Shown: piece after piece, positions 41,694 to 53,393 of the stretch
Numbering within the stretch: position 1 is the first letter of the stretch
Layout: the number at the start of each line of letters is the position of its first letter
Assembly (NCBI GenBank): GCA_946811695.1
Contig: OX328125.1
Location: 96,236,260 to 96,300,259, forward strand
Length of the DNA stretch: 64,000 bases
DNA from: Gonocerus acuteangulatus
Taxonomy: Eukaryota > Arthropoda > Insecta > Hemiptera > Coreidae
Direction of reading: 5' to 3'
Notes under the pieces: generated by a model
The model's input: only the letters and a program-made list of their open reading frames with translations
The model's database searches: none
What the model was told of the DNA's origin: nothing
Translations under genes and position numbers: made by a program

Positions 41694-43057
41694 CTGTATA
41701 TAATGAATATTTCAAGCTTTGTTTCCCTAGTTACTAGAAGAAAAAAAACAATAATCTAAAAACATGACAAGTTTTATATTTCATATAAGCATTGCCATTC
41801 CGACGGAACAAAACTGACATTTTATTTCCCACTGGAAGTAGGAAGATTACAAATTGTTGGTAATGCTAATATATTCAAGGACGAACTTGAAAAAGACTTA
41901 GCAAGCTAAAAGCATTCAGTAATCGCTAATTGTGCAACAAGTATTGCTAGGTGGTTCATGGCCACCCTGTCATGGGTGGTCGGTGCATGAATTAGCCAAG
42001 ATAATACACTACACTAAGCAGGATTGGTGTAATTACAATAATAATAGAGTCATATATTAATTCATTATGAATATTCACAGGACAGGTGTAATGGGAATTT
42101 TTATCATGAATGGATGGAGAAAAATGATGGTTGGGTTTTAGCAAATTGTTATTTAGCTTTAGAAAGAGCACTGATGACAGAGTTCTTGAAATATGCCTTC
42201 AAACCCCCAATCCTTACATTTGCTTGAGATTTATTCGTCACGGAATGTTATCTTTTTAATACAGTTTCTTTAGCGGTTGGTTATTTCAGAGGATTCCCCC
42301 CCCCCAGCTTCATCAGACAGTTGTCCATGGTCTGATGAAGAATGTCTTGGAGAAATGCTTCTTGGCTAAGCCAGGGCCCTCAAACTAAAGAAGATAATCA
42401 TCAAAGCACGTATAATGCACTCACCAAATCAAGGAAAATTTGACAAGTCATTAACCAGCAATATTATTAATGGACCCCAGCGTAAGATGATTGAAAAATT
42501 ACAAAAATTTGATTTAAAACATTTTATTCATGTTATAAGCAGAAGCAGGTCCATTTTTTTGATACATTGCTCGAATAAAATATTCGGAGATTTTTAAGGG
42601 TTGTAGTTTGAGATTTTAAGGATTGCAACAGTTCAAGAATTACCTCCGAAGGCCTTATGTCAATTTTAGTGAAGAAACTCAAAGATTGTATGCATTATAA
42701 AACATATTAAATACAAAAATATAAGCAAAAACGCGAATTGTTTAGAAAAGTATTATTTAAAGGGCTGTAACTTCGCGCCAAATGGACCAATCAAGTTCGT
42801 TGTGGTCTCAAAAATTATTATTTTTAAGCACTAAAAGGCAGTACCCAGGAACTAGTTTAGTTTGGGTAACAACTTGAATACAAATTTTATAGTGAGAAGT
42901 ATCCTAAAATGTGAGTTTTGAGAGGTGGGGGTAAAACAAAGGTTGAGAGGTGGGGTTTTTTTCTGACCCCGGATTCGGATTCAGCGGCCCCAAAAAACAT
43001 ATAGTCTACACTGTCTCGTCACTAGGCCCGGACTTTTTTTTTTTTTTTTTTTTGTAT
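41694..43057. other. unassigned sequence with one hairpin
   Basis: At 42308-42340 CTTCATCAGAC and GTCTGATGAAG form an 11-bp perfect stem around an 11-base loop. A T run at 43033-43054 precedes LINE-like sequence. No gene seen. Confidence 0.4.
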
Positions 43058-43157
43058 GTGGCTGTGTTATTATTATCATTATCGTGTGTTATTACAACAT
43101 GTTTGTATTGGGCGAGTCGCCTTTGAAGCGAGTGCTCGAGAAAAAATAAATAAATAC
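43058..43157 (+). mobile_element. LINE 3'-end fragment
   Basis: GGGCGAGTCGCCTTTGAAGC then GAGTGCTCGAGAAAAAATAA and ATAAATA resembles the 3' ends at 50900-50937 and 6690-6740 (inverse), which also have a GC-rich hairpin before AAATAAATAAATA. Confidence 0.5.
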
Positions 43158-43263
43158 TGCTATCATTATTATTCAGTGTACCCTAAACAAAATATTGTAA
43201 AATATGAGTAAAGAAGCTTGAGCCATCAAATATTCTCGCGAAAATGTTAATAAGACTACCTGC

Positions 43264-43438
43264 AGTTGCTAACGTATTGAATACCCCTGTTCCCGTTGAT
43301 CACCGAAGTCAAGCAACGTCGGGCGTGTTACTTGATGGTTGACTACCAGGAAAAACCATGTGGCTTTAGCAGTTTAATGGATGTCGACCTATTGATAGAT
43401 CAGCGCCGATGCCTAAATAGTTGATATGCGCTAAAACA
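43264..43438 (+). mobile_element. 5S-derived SINE (copy c), diverged
   Basis: GTTGCTAACGTATTGAATAC is an eroded 5S start. CACCGAAGTCAAGCAACGTC with GGGCGTG is the 5S box A region, and GATGGTTGACTACCAGGAA resembles the 5S box C region. After GGCTTTAGCAG the tail CAGCGCCGATGCCTAAATAG plus TTGATATGCGC and A-rich sequence follow. The head is closer to authentic 5S around box C than copies a and b. Confidence 0.75.
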
Positions 43439-44427
43439 AATGAATCAAACTACCTAGAGTTGTAAATAAGATTTAAAAAATAAAGGGGCCTGGTTTGAAA
43501 ATATTTTTTTACAGAATGATTGGTAAATTTTACCAAGTTTATGATTTTCATTAACAAAGCTTACCTTTTGGGCAGTACAGACATTGTACGTATGTCCTTG
43601 GTGTAAACTAATTACTGATGGGCGGTTTATAAACGTAGCCTGTACGCCTTGAAAGAACATAAATTCTCTGTTTGTTTGTAAAACATATTTTGTACGATGG
43701 AATGGAAAGTGGAGAACATATTTCTCTATTTTTCGCAATAAATTGTACTCCGAAGGTTCATAGGAAAATATTAGGTTGGCCCTCCTGTCAGAGGTCCGGT
43801 GTTTGGGTGATTTAAACATTTTGGGAGGTTGGCAGGCCTGAAGTCACGACTACTATTTTTTCATCGTTTTTGTTGATAAAGTAATCAATTCCGCATTGAC
43901 ATACTCCCATTATTTATAACGATTTCTTTTTACAGCTACGCCATCAAATAGTGTTTCTTGGCTCTCACTTTTACAAAAAAAAAAAAAACCTCCACCAAAT
44001 GTCCGACACACCGAAAATTAACTTCAAAACTATGTAGTTTAATTATTTCTTACATTAATGTTATTACATTTGTTTAATTCTTAGCGTTAGGTTGGTTGTT
44101 TGAGGAATTTAAACATTTTGGAAAGATGGCCGGCTTGAAATCACGACTCCTAGAGCAGGGCGTGGCTGGATGGTGATTTTTGTCATCGCTTTTGTTGATA
44201 TTGCTTGTGCTGATATTTTATAATGTATTAATATTGTACTTGATATTATTGTATTCAATTTTAGAGCATGAAGTGTCTTTCAATTATGTAGTAACTTCGC
44301 ATAAAACCACTGGATGTTGGCATTTCATTCGAAATGTGTGATTTCCCTCTAAACGGAAACCCTTTCGATCATGTAAATATCATTTCAAAAGATAATAAAA
44401 ACCTGTTATTAATTTCTCTTAATAAGG
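43439..44427. repeat. unassigned, with a ~110-bp direct repeat
   Basis: About 43795-43880 and 44095-44200 share ATTTAAACATTTTGGRARG, the TGGCMGGCYTGAARTCACGA segment and TCATCGYTTTTGTTGATA. The 121-residue minus frame at 43454-43819 has no recognised domain and ends in this repeat. Confidence 0.6.
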
Positions 44428-45475
44428 TAGGACTCGCAGGAACTGCATCATCTTAGCGCGGTACTGTTCAAATCCCTACTGCAATTAGTAAAGGAATTAA
44501 AGCAGTTAGACAGGTTTTAATCTTTCGTGAATATTTAAAAAAAAAATATCAAAGGGAAGATTTAAGGCGCACTACAGGAAACTGGCAGTCTCTTAAGCGA
44601 AAATTGCTCCATCCTCTGTCACAACGTTTGCTCTTGAAAACACTATCACACTGCTTCACATTTTCTTACCTTCTTTTACTAAAATACTCATTTGACTGTA
44701 AAGTTCAATTTAAAAAAAAAACAAACAACAACAAGCAATTAAAACATTCAAGAGATATAAAAAGCCGTATAAAACAACAGAACCAACAATTCCGATGTTT
44801 CAAGCACTAATTTCACCGATAGACACCGCTACATCGAAAATTACATTAGAACCTCTTTTTAAAAAATTTAGTATAACTTTACATTTCTATTATTACATTT
44901 TAGCATAAATACGCTTTAGCGATGACTAAACTGGGGAAAAACGTTACATGCGTTCGCACATGCGCGTTGGTCATGTACGAAAAAGAAGATTGTATGTTAT
45001 AAAGGTCGTTACATAGGTTTGTCGGATGGAACTAAAGCATATTTGACCAGAAGGCTCTAAACGAATTTTTTTTCTAATACTTTCTTACCACCAAACACAA
45101 CCAAAATTAAAGCATTTTACATCAGATGAATATCAAACGTCTGAAACAAGTTTCAACTAAATCAATCGTTCCTGCATACCCAAACTGAAAATTAGTCTGT
45201 AAAAGTAGTTGTATAAAATTTTCTCAAAACGGTTACATATATCGCTTTAAAAATGGTTTAATTCGTTTTACTTTGTCAAGAAACCTATAAAACGAGTACT
45301 TGCAAGCATATGAACTCGAAAACGTAAGCGTTACGATTTATTTCACTCTAAAAGCCAAGTCCCGGTGGACGGATTATGCTGGTTAACGAACATGACCTAT
45401 CAAATTAGACGACAGACTTTTAGACCAAATTTCATGAAAATCGGACAATTTGTGAGCTGGCGAGAGAGCGAACAG

Positions 45476-45526
<51 letters not shown>

Positions 45527-45664
45527 AATTCGAACCACCGTTATTTTGAAGATCTATGTATTCTGAAACGTAAAAGTTTCTAGTCGGCAGTTCCGGATTG
45601 CTTCATGAAGTCAACCTCCTAAGCGGGGTTTCTCCCTAGGAGGTAGAAAGCAACCGCACTAAAA
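44428..45664 (+). mobile_element. Helentron/HINE-like element H1, complete copy (c)
   Basis: The 5' end GGACTCGCAGGAACTGC and CATCTTAGCGCGGTACTG, the interior matching 9893-11645 without the 517-bp duplication, AAAATCGGACAATTTGTGAG and GAGCGAACAGACAAAT, an (AT)n tract (45479-45524), then the 3' hairpin near GGGGTTTCTCCCTAGGAGG ending CAACCGCACTAAAA. Length ~1.24 kb, no coding. Confidence 0.7.
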
Positions 45665-46494
45665 TATACATTTATTGCATATGCCCATTAATTTTCATTA
45701 CTAATTTAAATCAGTAATACCCAGCAAAGCTGCCCCCTTCGGTTTCCAGCCACGCGTTACCTATCATCTCCGTTACACGTTTGCGTCACCCTTCGGGACA
45801 GCCTTGTAGAACACCCAGCCATACGGCATTTTTTTTTAAAAAAGTAAGTATTTCATTACTTTATACGTGTTTAACGAAAAATAGGACAATTCTAACATAC
45901 GTTCGGAGACATTTCGCCAAATGAATCCATTTAGATTTAGATATCCGCTAATCCATATCATAGCCTGGAAGAGTTACTAGTTCTGATCTGCACTAGGAAT
46001 ATAGTGCAGTACTAGAAAGAAAATGGTGTCTTACTATAATGAATAACAATGGTGCTTAAGATAGCCATACAGCACCCCGGGCTCCCATATTGGTATCTTA
46101 TGGGGAGCCTTCACCTTTTCTATAAGGCAAGTACAGCTGACACACATCACTAGCAATAGTACAGTCAGAAATGAAACCTTTCGAACAATTACACAAACCA
46201 ATTACACTCCATGAAAAAAGTATTCCTGCAATATAGTGTAGTGTGTGAAACAATGTGTGAAACTGTGTTCCTAATGTAGGAAGTGAAACTTATGAAAAAC
46301 GTATCACATACCAGGTACTTTCATAAGTACTTTTTGCAACATTGTATTTTGCTTGATTAAGCAAACACCACCGCTTACATATACAAATATATACATTTTG
46401 ACGAATATCATTCTAATGCTTTTCCTCCCTCTCTTCATTTGGAGGAAAACCACTTTTCAGGTAGATCTCATTACTCACAAATAAAAAATAAAAA
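45665..46494. other. unassigned sequence
   Basis: The block 45720-45835 has balanced composition but no open frame of note. Nothing recognised. Confidence 0.4.
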
Positions 46495-46815
46495 ATCAGC
46501 CCAGGAACAGGCCACGAGGGCCTTGAAGGGCCAGACTCTGTAGAGGTATCTGACTCATGACCAAACGGCACAGTAAGGAGATAATGTGGTCAGTACTATG
46601 CTCCGTCTGCCTAACTTTCCCCTTTGCTGCTTCGACTGCTAGTCATTAGCACCAAGGTACACATTAATTTTTTTATATCAATTATTGTGCATAAGCTGCT
46701 GAGGCCATAAGCACACGTACCCATTAATAAATTAATTAAAGACTTTGTTGGCCTAGGGACGGTCAGGGAGGCCGAATTCAATCCATGAACGAAGACACTA
46801 GAAGAAAAAATTAAT
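46495..46815 (-). mobile_element. S4 SINE, headless (copy f)
   Basis: Matches S4 from GGCCACGAGGGCC through CTAGGGACGGTCAGGGAGGC to GAACGAAGACACTAGAAG. The tRNA-like head is absent, and an extra ~60 bp lies near 46660-46720, partly repeating ACCCATTAAT-type sequence. Confidence 0.75.
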
Positions 46816-47329
46816 TAAAATCTAAAACTTAAATGTTGTTTCTATATATGTTTATAAATATAAATATACATTTTAATGCTATACACATTCTTGTTGTATC
46901 ATTATTAGTTTTTTCTTTTGATTTCTTTCCCTATGATTGATTCATTTTATTTTGTTTTTCCAGTAACTTTCGGGTTTAGATATTTGAATGTTTTTTTTTT
47001 TTTTGTTAGAAGGTTTAGATTTTTTTATTAGTTTGTCTAGTTATTACATTCAGAAGATTTATATATGTTACAATGACCCACGTGGTTGAATTGCGTTTAA
47101 ACAAAGAATAATACGAAACAAAAATAATAATAAAAAAAAACTAATAGTATAATACTGTTATTATTTGTCTTATTGTGCATGTAGAATTTTTTTCATACTA
47201 AGAAATTGTTTGGTCGCTTCCCTCTCGAGTTTTATTTGCTTTTACGGCAATGTAGTTGTTAGGGTCCTTTCTTTCTCCCATAAATAAATCAATTATGAAA
47301 GCAATAATTACAATAATAATAAATCGGGA
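46816..47329. other. unassigned AT-rich sequence
   Basis: No recognised feature. Confidence 0.4.
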
Positions 47330-47475
47330 GGTGTGGTTTCGATTCTCGACTGTAGCAGAGCGATTTTTCAGCGACGGGCTTGCTAAAAAATCTCTCTGCT
47401 ACACAATCAATAAAGGGTGGCGACGTATAAGTACCCCGGTGCTAATGGTTTTAATGTAGAAGCGCCGAAAAAAAA
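47330..47475 (+). mobile_element. SINE of a third head type (S3) with the shared tail
   Basis: B-box-like TGGTTTCGATTCTCGACTG, then a body with two inverted AGCAGAGCGATTTTTCAGC / AAATCTCTCTGCT segments, and the shared tail CCGGTGCTAATGGTTTTAAT plus GTAGAAGCGCCG and poly(A). The body is unrelated to S1 by eye. The A-box half is missing. Confidence 0.6.
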
Positions 47476-47650
47476 AAAAAGAAATAAGGCAAACTGCCTG
47501 ATTATAATTTTTTTGAGAAAGAGTGACGTAAGAACGTGCTTAGTAGTAATACTTAGTAAGAAAAATAAATATTACACAAAATATAAATTGGGACAACGAG
47601 AACGTTAGTATTTTTGAAAAAAAATAATTTAATAAGATTAAAAAAAAAAG

Positions 47651-48545
47651 TCCGTCACGCAGGAGCTGCATAACTAAGCACTTTCCTCAGAATTTGGGTA
47701 GTGTAGACTGCTTTCCAGAACAATTTGCTTAAAATATCCTACATAAATAAAATAAAAACATGAATAGTTCTCTTTTAAATTTGTAATGAGTAACTGATCA
47801 ATTATTAATTTGCTTCCAGAGTTATGTTTACACATGTTACCTATTACACTACGTAATAAATACAAAAAACCTCATATTATCGTATTTTGATCTAACGCAG
47901 GAACAGGATACAGTCCCTTTAGCGCTCCTTGCGGCGCCTTTGTGGACCTACGTCTGGCTGCCTTTTCTATTGAAATATATTACAAAGTAAACCCCCCTTT
48001 CCGATTGACCGATTCAGCTCATTTTTACAACACTTCTTTCTCATGAGTTACCCACGACGTATACCGCGTTTCGTTAGAATACAGCAGAAATTACGACCAG
48101 TATGAGTACATTAGGAATTTGGGTCCGGAGTAAACCCCCCCCCTCCTAATGAACCTATTTAGTTTATTTTTACATCACATATTTACCTGTAGATTACCAC
48201 TACGAATACCGAGTTTCGTCGAAATATACCTAAAATCACGGCTGGTAGTGGCGAATTGGTATTATCGGTCCGGAGTAAACCCCCCCTCCTTATGAACCGA
48301 TTTAGTTCATTTTTATATCTCACTTTTCTCTCTATATTACCACTACGAATACCAAGTTTCGTTGAAATATAACAAATATTACGGCTGAAATGGTCAAATT
48401 AGTGTTTTGGGTTCGGGGTAAACCCCCCCCTTCCGGTGGACCGATTTTGGTGGTTAACGAACTCGTTCAATCGTTTGCTAATTGAATGCTATATACCAAG
48501 TTTCGTGACGAAAAAACAAAAACTCTGGCCGCTATCGTGTTAACA

Positions 48546-48626
<81 letters not shown>

Positions 48627-48781
48627 GCATATATAGATATATATAGATGTATATAAATTTTAACGGGGGTCATTTTCGGTGTCTACTAGGGAGGATCGAT
48701 AAAGATTTGAAGAATTTTTTCAAAAATTCCGTCATGAGTCCAACCTCAATAGCTACTTTCCTTCGGAGGAAAGTGCTAAAA
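47651..48781 (+). mobile_element. Helentron/HINE-like element H2, complete copy (b)
   Basis: TCCGTCACGCAGGAGCTGCA at the start, the same interior as 37245-38414 (three repeats around GTCCGGAGTAAACCCCCC), an (AT)n tract (48548-48625), ACGGGGGTCATTTTCGGTGT and the terminal ACTTTCCTTCGGAGGAAAGT then GCTAAAA. It lacks the 50-bp tail insertion found in copy a. No coding. Confidence 0.75.
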
Positions 48782-49167
48782 TGATATTAATTAGAAGATT
48801 TAACTTTGAAAAGAAAAATATGTAAATAAAAATGCATATAGCCGCAGAGGCAATATTAATGTTGAGCAGAAGAGTGCCTAAGTGCGGATGTATTGGAATG
48901 CGCCTGCGCAATGTCTCGCTTCGAGTGGGGCCTGCACTGTGTCCACTGTCGTTCTCTGGGTCACTAATGGAATGCACTTCAGTCTTGGGTTTTTATTGCA
49001 GTTATGCTCGTTCACGATAACACATTGTACATGATGCAACTAGTAGGGGTTCTAAATTGGTAATTCACTGTTTACATTTTACTAACAAGTTGTCAACATT
49101 AGGGAACGTTGTGCACCAATGATCAAACATTACATTACCAATCTTGCTGGATTGAGAATTACGCCTG
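48782..49167. other. unassigned sequence
   Basis: Frames at 48753-48977 (minus) and 48832-49020 (plus) overlap and neither has a recognised domain. Confidence 0.35.
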
Positions 49168-49442
49168 TGCCGTAACAGCCCACGAGGCCCAGAGGAGCAG
49201 ATACTGTAAAACTATCTGATTCTTGACAGAACGGCACACTAGGGAGATAATGTGGTCACTATTATGCTCCGGCCGTTTGATTTTCCCCTTTGCAGGTACC
49301 CATTGATAAATTAATTAAAGGTTGTATGGGCCTAGGGATGGTCAGGGAGGCCGAATCCAACCCACGAACGAAGACACTAGAATAAAAAATCTGTAGTGCA
49401 TATTAGTCGAATGCTCTATCACTGAGCTAACCTAACCCCCAG
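49168..49442 (-). mobile_element. S4 SINE (copy g), internally shortened
   Basis: Matches S4 from GCCCACGAGGCCC to the head (GGTTAGCTCAGTGATAGAGC in inverse). The part corresponding to CTGCTTCGACTG and neighbouring sequence is deleted. Confidence 0.8.
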
Positions 49443-50004
49443 ATAGGTACATATAGTTTAATGAACAGATCAAAAATATGGCTCATATGGGTACACATAA
49501 CAAATAACTAAAAAATACAACTTTTCTCGAAAATATCTGGAAGCCTATTAAAAAACAAAAAAAAAAAAAAACCCCGAAAGTGCTACATTATTTCGTTCGG
49601 AAATACTCTGCTTGTTAACAGACCCTTAGGACACGATCCTCGTTTAATGCGTCGTATTTGTGCCGAATTTATTTATAATTGGGAAAGTTTTGTTGACCAT
49701 AGAACCAGAATAGTCAATTGTATATGAGTAGACATAGAAAGTGGAAACCTCGCAAAACTTACGCAGTATACAAAATCAGTCACATGAAGAATGGTACGGT
49801 TTCCCCGATCATTATGAACACTATATGGGGTCCGCCAATGAAACAGGCATATTAAATAAAGTAATTGTTTGTTGAGAAAAGTGTTTTTTAATACATTCAT
49901 AAGAAGTTAATGAAAAAAAACAAGAATGGCCATTAAGGGTACAATGCAAAAAAAAAAAATATATTTTCGGAATAATAAGCCAACCAAATGTCTTTTATTG
50001 GAGT
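49443..50004. other. unassigned sequence
   Basis: Short A runs at 49557-49571 and 49950-49960. The 75-residue minus frame (49673-49900) is unrecognised. Confidence 0.35.
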
Positions 50005-50949
50005 TAAGACATTCCTATATACGAATAATTACACAGACTCAGCAATCACACACTTGCACTATTATGGCTACCCGGACACGAGGATATCGGACTAAGTACA
50101 TCAGTAGACAAACATGCAAAATACGCAACAAATAAACAGATCGTAGACATCGAAAACATAACGTTAGATGATTTAGTTCACACATCACGCACACATATAT
50201 TAAACGACTGGTTGCAACACTGGCTACAAACAAACAACAAATTATCACAAATTAAGAACACAGTAAAAGCATGGAGTAACGAACAATACACCTCAAGAAG
50301 AGACCAAGTAGTACTGACCAGACTTCGCATTGGACACTCGTTGCTCACACATAATTACCTCATGGAGAAAAAAGACAAACCTATATGCAGAGTTTGTAAC
50401 CCAACACTGACAATTAAACACATACTCACTGAATGTAAAAGGCGCGACAAACTGAACATTCCACACGACCTACTAGAACTTCTTACAGAGGGTAGTCCAT
50501 ACATAAACTCTATACTTCAATATTTAAAAGACATAAACATGTGCCACAGAATCTGAGGAAACGAAAGATATTTTAAGATTTTTTTACCTATTATGTAATT
50601 ATTACTCAATTTTGCTTGGTCATAAATGGAAAACCACAACATGTAGCATCCGCCATGACCTAATAAATAATTAAATAATGGCAGTTAGTTTTAGTGATAA
50701 GTTATGTAAATATATTAACTATAGTTCAAATAGCAAGGCTCTAAATAATGTTTAGCAATTAATTCTTAAAACAAACCTACTAACTTTTGTCTTATGCTCT
50801 CCTTAAACTTTTTTTTTTGTATTTAGTACTATAAGTTACTGATAATTGTGAATATATAAATTTGTTTTTTTACTGTATCTTAAAAAAAAAGAGCAAGTTG
50901 CCGTCGTTGCGAAGCTCGTAAAATAAATAAATAATAATAAGACATTCCT
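50005..50949 (+). mobile_element. 5'-truncated RNase H-type LINE with 12-bp TSD
   Basis: TAAGACATTCCT at 50005-50016 and 50938-50949 bounds a 921-bp insert: coding, an AT-rich 3' UTR, then TTGCCGTCGTTGCGAAGCTC and AAATAAATAAATAATAATAA. It belongs to the same LINE group as 27064-28337 and 57878-58408. Confidence 0.9.
50029..50556 (+). pseudogene. LINE ORF2 C-terminus: RNase H end and CCHC finger
   Basis: An open frame with LLWLPGHEDIGLSTSVDKHA gives the last RNase H motifs (His and Asp). QVVLTRLRIGHSLLTHNYL and CRVCNPTLTIKHILTEC (Cys-x2-Cys-x7-His-x4-Cys) follow, and the stop is at 50556. It is clearly homologous to 27437-28337 in this part. The frame stays open upstream of the TTG at 50212; a stop near 50026-50028 limits it, close to the truncation point. 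Confidence 0.85.
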
Positions 50950-51645
50950 GGAGCCTGGTCTGGAAGTTTAGCATCACCTCTCGTAGCATGTTGAGAGGTA
51001 TTGCAGCAATCTCGTACACAATTCGATCCTTTAGGGCTTGAGTGATCGTTGGTGGATCTGCTTGAAACACTTTTTTCCTTAGGTATCTCCATAAAAAGAG
51101 GTAGCATGCAGTTAAATCAGGCAAAGTTGTAAGGCCTAGTGTTCAGAAAATAATATTTATATTATTGTACCCTAACTGGCTATTCTTGTTCTTTCAATAA
51201 CTTTGTATTAAAATATTTAAAAAATATTTTCCAACCAACAATTACTTTATACAATCATCCCGTTTCATTGGCAGGCCCTGTATTAGGCCATATAGTGCAG
51301 CCAGCTGATTTCGCTGTCTGATAACAGAAATTCCAATAGGTCAACCCGCCAAAACTTGGAGATTGTTGATTTTATCAGCACGTCTTTCAATACTTACAGC
51401 CCTGTCTGATTTATTGGAGGATTTTTCGATGTAGTATAGGGCAAAGATATATGGAGCTAAATTTACTTATAATATTTCTTGCACGATGTTCTTAATGTAC
51501 ATGTTTCAATTACCTTTGGCAAAATTAGCTTAAGATTAATACATAGCAGGTAGGTAAAGTGAGCGGGAGGCTATAATTAATATAATAAGCTTTAATTTAG
51601 AAAAAAAATCATTCTATTTATTTAACCCTCTAGTAGGTGTTGAAT
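50950..51645. other. unassigned sequence
   Basis: Overlapping minus frames at 50870-51124 include the LINE 3' end and are not supported. Nothing else seen. Confidence 0.35.
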
Positions 51646-52067
51646 ATTGAATAAATGGTGATCTACCTCAATATTGTTAGACAATGTGTGGAGTGAATAA
51701 AAGCTAGAATCTAACAGGTAGAATCTAGCCCTTAGATGTAGCTTTTCCTCAATACGGAGTGAATAAACAAGAGCTACTTCTAGGTAGCAAGATCTAAGTA
51801 AGTTAGTCTCATCTCCTGATAAACTAAGGATATTCTAAGGGTAGCTGTTGCTAACCCCTAGCTGCAGCTAGGATTCCTACCTCCCCTGTCTCATCCCTCT
51901 TCCTTCCTGTCAGGGTTTGTTGCTTGTCTCTCTCTCCTCATGCATCTGTCGACACGCATGGGCCCTATTAGGGGGGGGGGCTGCAGTCCCCCCCGAAATC
52001 GGTAAAGATGTCAAAAATACGCAATATCATTTTAATTGGCGAACTATTCCAAGATCTACATTGATAA

Positions 52068-52145
52068 TATTCCATACCCCCAAAATGCTCTCAGCCCTCC
52101 CCCCAAATACTCCCAGCCTCTCCCGAAATTATTTTCTATATACGC
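52068..52145 (+). repeat. dispersed repeat fragment
   Basis: Inverse of 33566-33645 (CCATACCCCCAAAATGCTCT, CAGCCTCTCCCGAAATTATT). It supplies the first third of the 52036-52398 open frame, so that part is not real coding. Confidence 0.7.
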
Positions 52146-52179
52146 CCATGCCGACCTGGATCGGTCACTTTTTATAACA

Positions 52180-52398
52180 GTATTAGTCAATGATCCTGTG
52201 GCAATGGAAAAATCTAAATTACTAGCTGCTATTAAAGAAAGAAAACCTGCTTGGGATAGCATTAGTAGTGAATTTTCCATAAGGCGAAAGGTCACTGTTG
52301 CACAGTTAAATAAGTTGCTGAGTAACATTAAATCAAGCATAAAGAAGAAAAACGACCAAAAAGCCACCGGCAATATGACTATAAAATTGAAGCAGTAG
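52180..52398 (+). pseudogene. Myb/SANT-like DNA-binding domain fragment
   Basis: The frame reads MEKSKLLAAIKERKPAWDSI, then SSEFSIRRKVTVAQLNKLL, NIKSSIKKKNDQKATGN and stops at 52398. The pattern (a Trp before IxxEF, then an xxVxxQLxxLLxNIK helix, then basic residues and TG) is that of the Myb/SANT-like or zeste-type domain common in insect transposon-derived proteins. The first helix is short compared with the usual ~80-residue domain, so it is partly deleted. Host origin is possible but the flanks favour a transposon. Confidence 0.5.
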
Positions 52399-52860
52399 GG
52401 AAAAGATTTTTACAAATTATTGATCAAGGGCAAAAATCCCAGGAAGAATTCAAATGGATTCACCGACAAGCGTCTAACAAGGCACTGCTACAACAAATTG
52501 CAAATAAATAATTGAAAAAGTGCGAAAATGGTTGAGGTTTACGGTAAGGAAGAAAAAAAACATCCGTCAACTCCAGAACTTCAAAGAATCGTTTTACCGC
52601 AGGAAATGAAGCTAAAGAAGATGAAAATAAAACGTGAAGACGTCCCGGCGCATATAATACTCCTTTTCCTTAGGAACATGCGTAAACGCCGCCGTAATTG
52701 AGCGAAAAGAAACGACTAACTAATAAGATAGCATGAGCCAGACCAGACTAGCTTTTCCCTTAGCAATTGCTACCCTTAGAACCTAGTCACAGCTCTTTAT
52801 TCACACCTTCTACCTAGCTCCAGCTAGGAACCGTGATAAACTAAGGAAATGATCGATAGA

Positions 52861-53393
52861 CTCTGAGAGGTTGTAAGTATGTGTGATGCAGGATTGTCTA
52901 GATAGGGTTTATCGTGGCATACGACTCGAAATTAGTTTTCCGCACAATATACATTTTTTGTAGGTAGGACCTGCTCTGATAAGTCAATGAAAAAACTCAT
53001 AATTATTCAAAATTATGAATTTATTGGTTCTTACACAACACGATTTCTGTACTGTCAAAACTTAACTAAAGAGTGACTTTGGATCTTTAATCCCTGAGCA
53101 TACCTTTCATAAAATGGTTCGTAATAATCGCAATTGACAACAATTGCAACAATATAAATACTGTGTATATGAACTTTTGTATACTTGGTTGTAAATATGT
53201 AATAATTTAATTGTCTGTGTATATGATTGTTCTGAGTAAGTCACTACAGTTGTGGATGCTCATAAATAAATATTACAAAATGAAAAATGTTCGTCAGTTA
53301 GTTGATTGCGATATTTCGGTGTAATTGAATTTAATTTAACACGCCACCCAATGTTTCTGGAAAAGTTAAAGGAAATCATAATGTTCGTCACGC
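52861..53393. other. unassigned sequence
   Basis: AT-rich. Nothing recognised. Confidence 0.4.

Larger units (their letters stand above)
51650..52860. mobile_element. DNA transposon relic with inverted ends and a Myb/SANT-like frame
   Basis: The left region (51690-51870) and right region (52735-52850, inverse) share GTGAATAAA, CTAAGGGTAGC and AGCTAGGA-type blocks, so the element has long imperfect inverted ends. The middle holds the Myb/SANT-like frame (52180-52398) and an unrelated repeat piece (52068-52145). PIF/Harbinger elements encode such a DNA-binding protein next to a transposase. No transposase is visible here. Confidence 0.5.

Noticed and set aside
52036..52180. N-terminal half of the Myb/SANT-like frame
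   Set aside because: This part is a dispersed repeat also found at 33566-33645, so it is unlikely to be coding.
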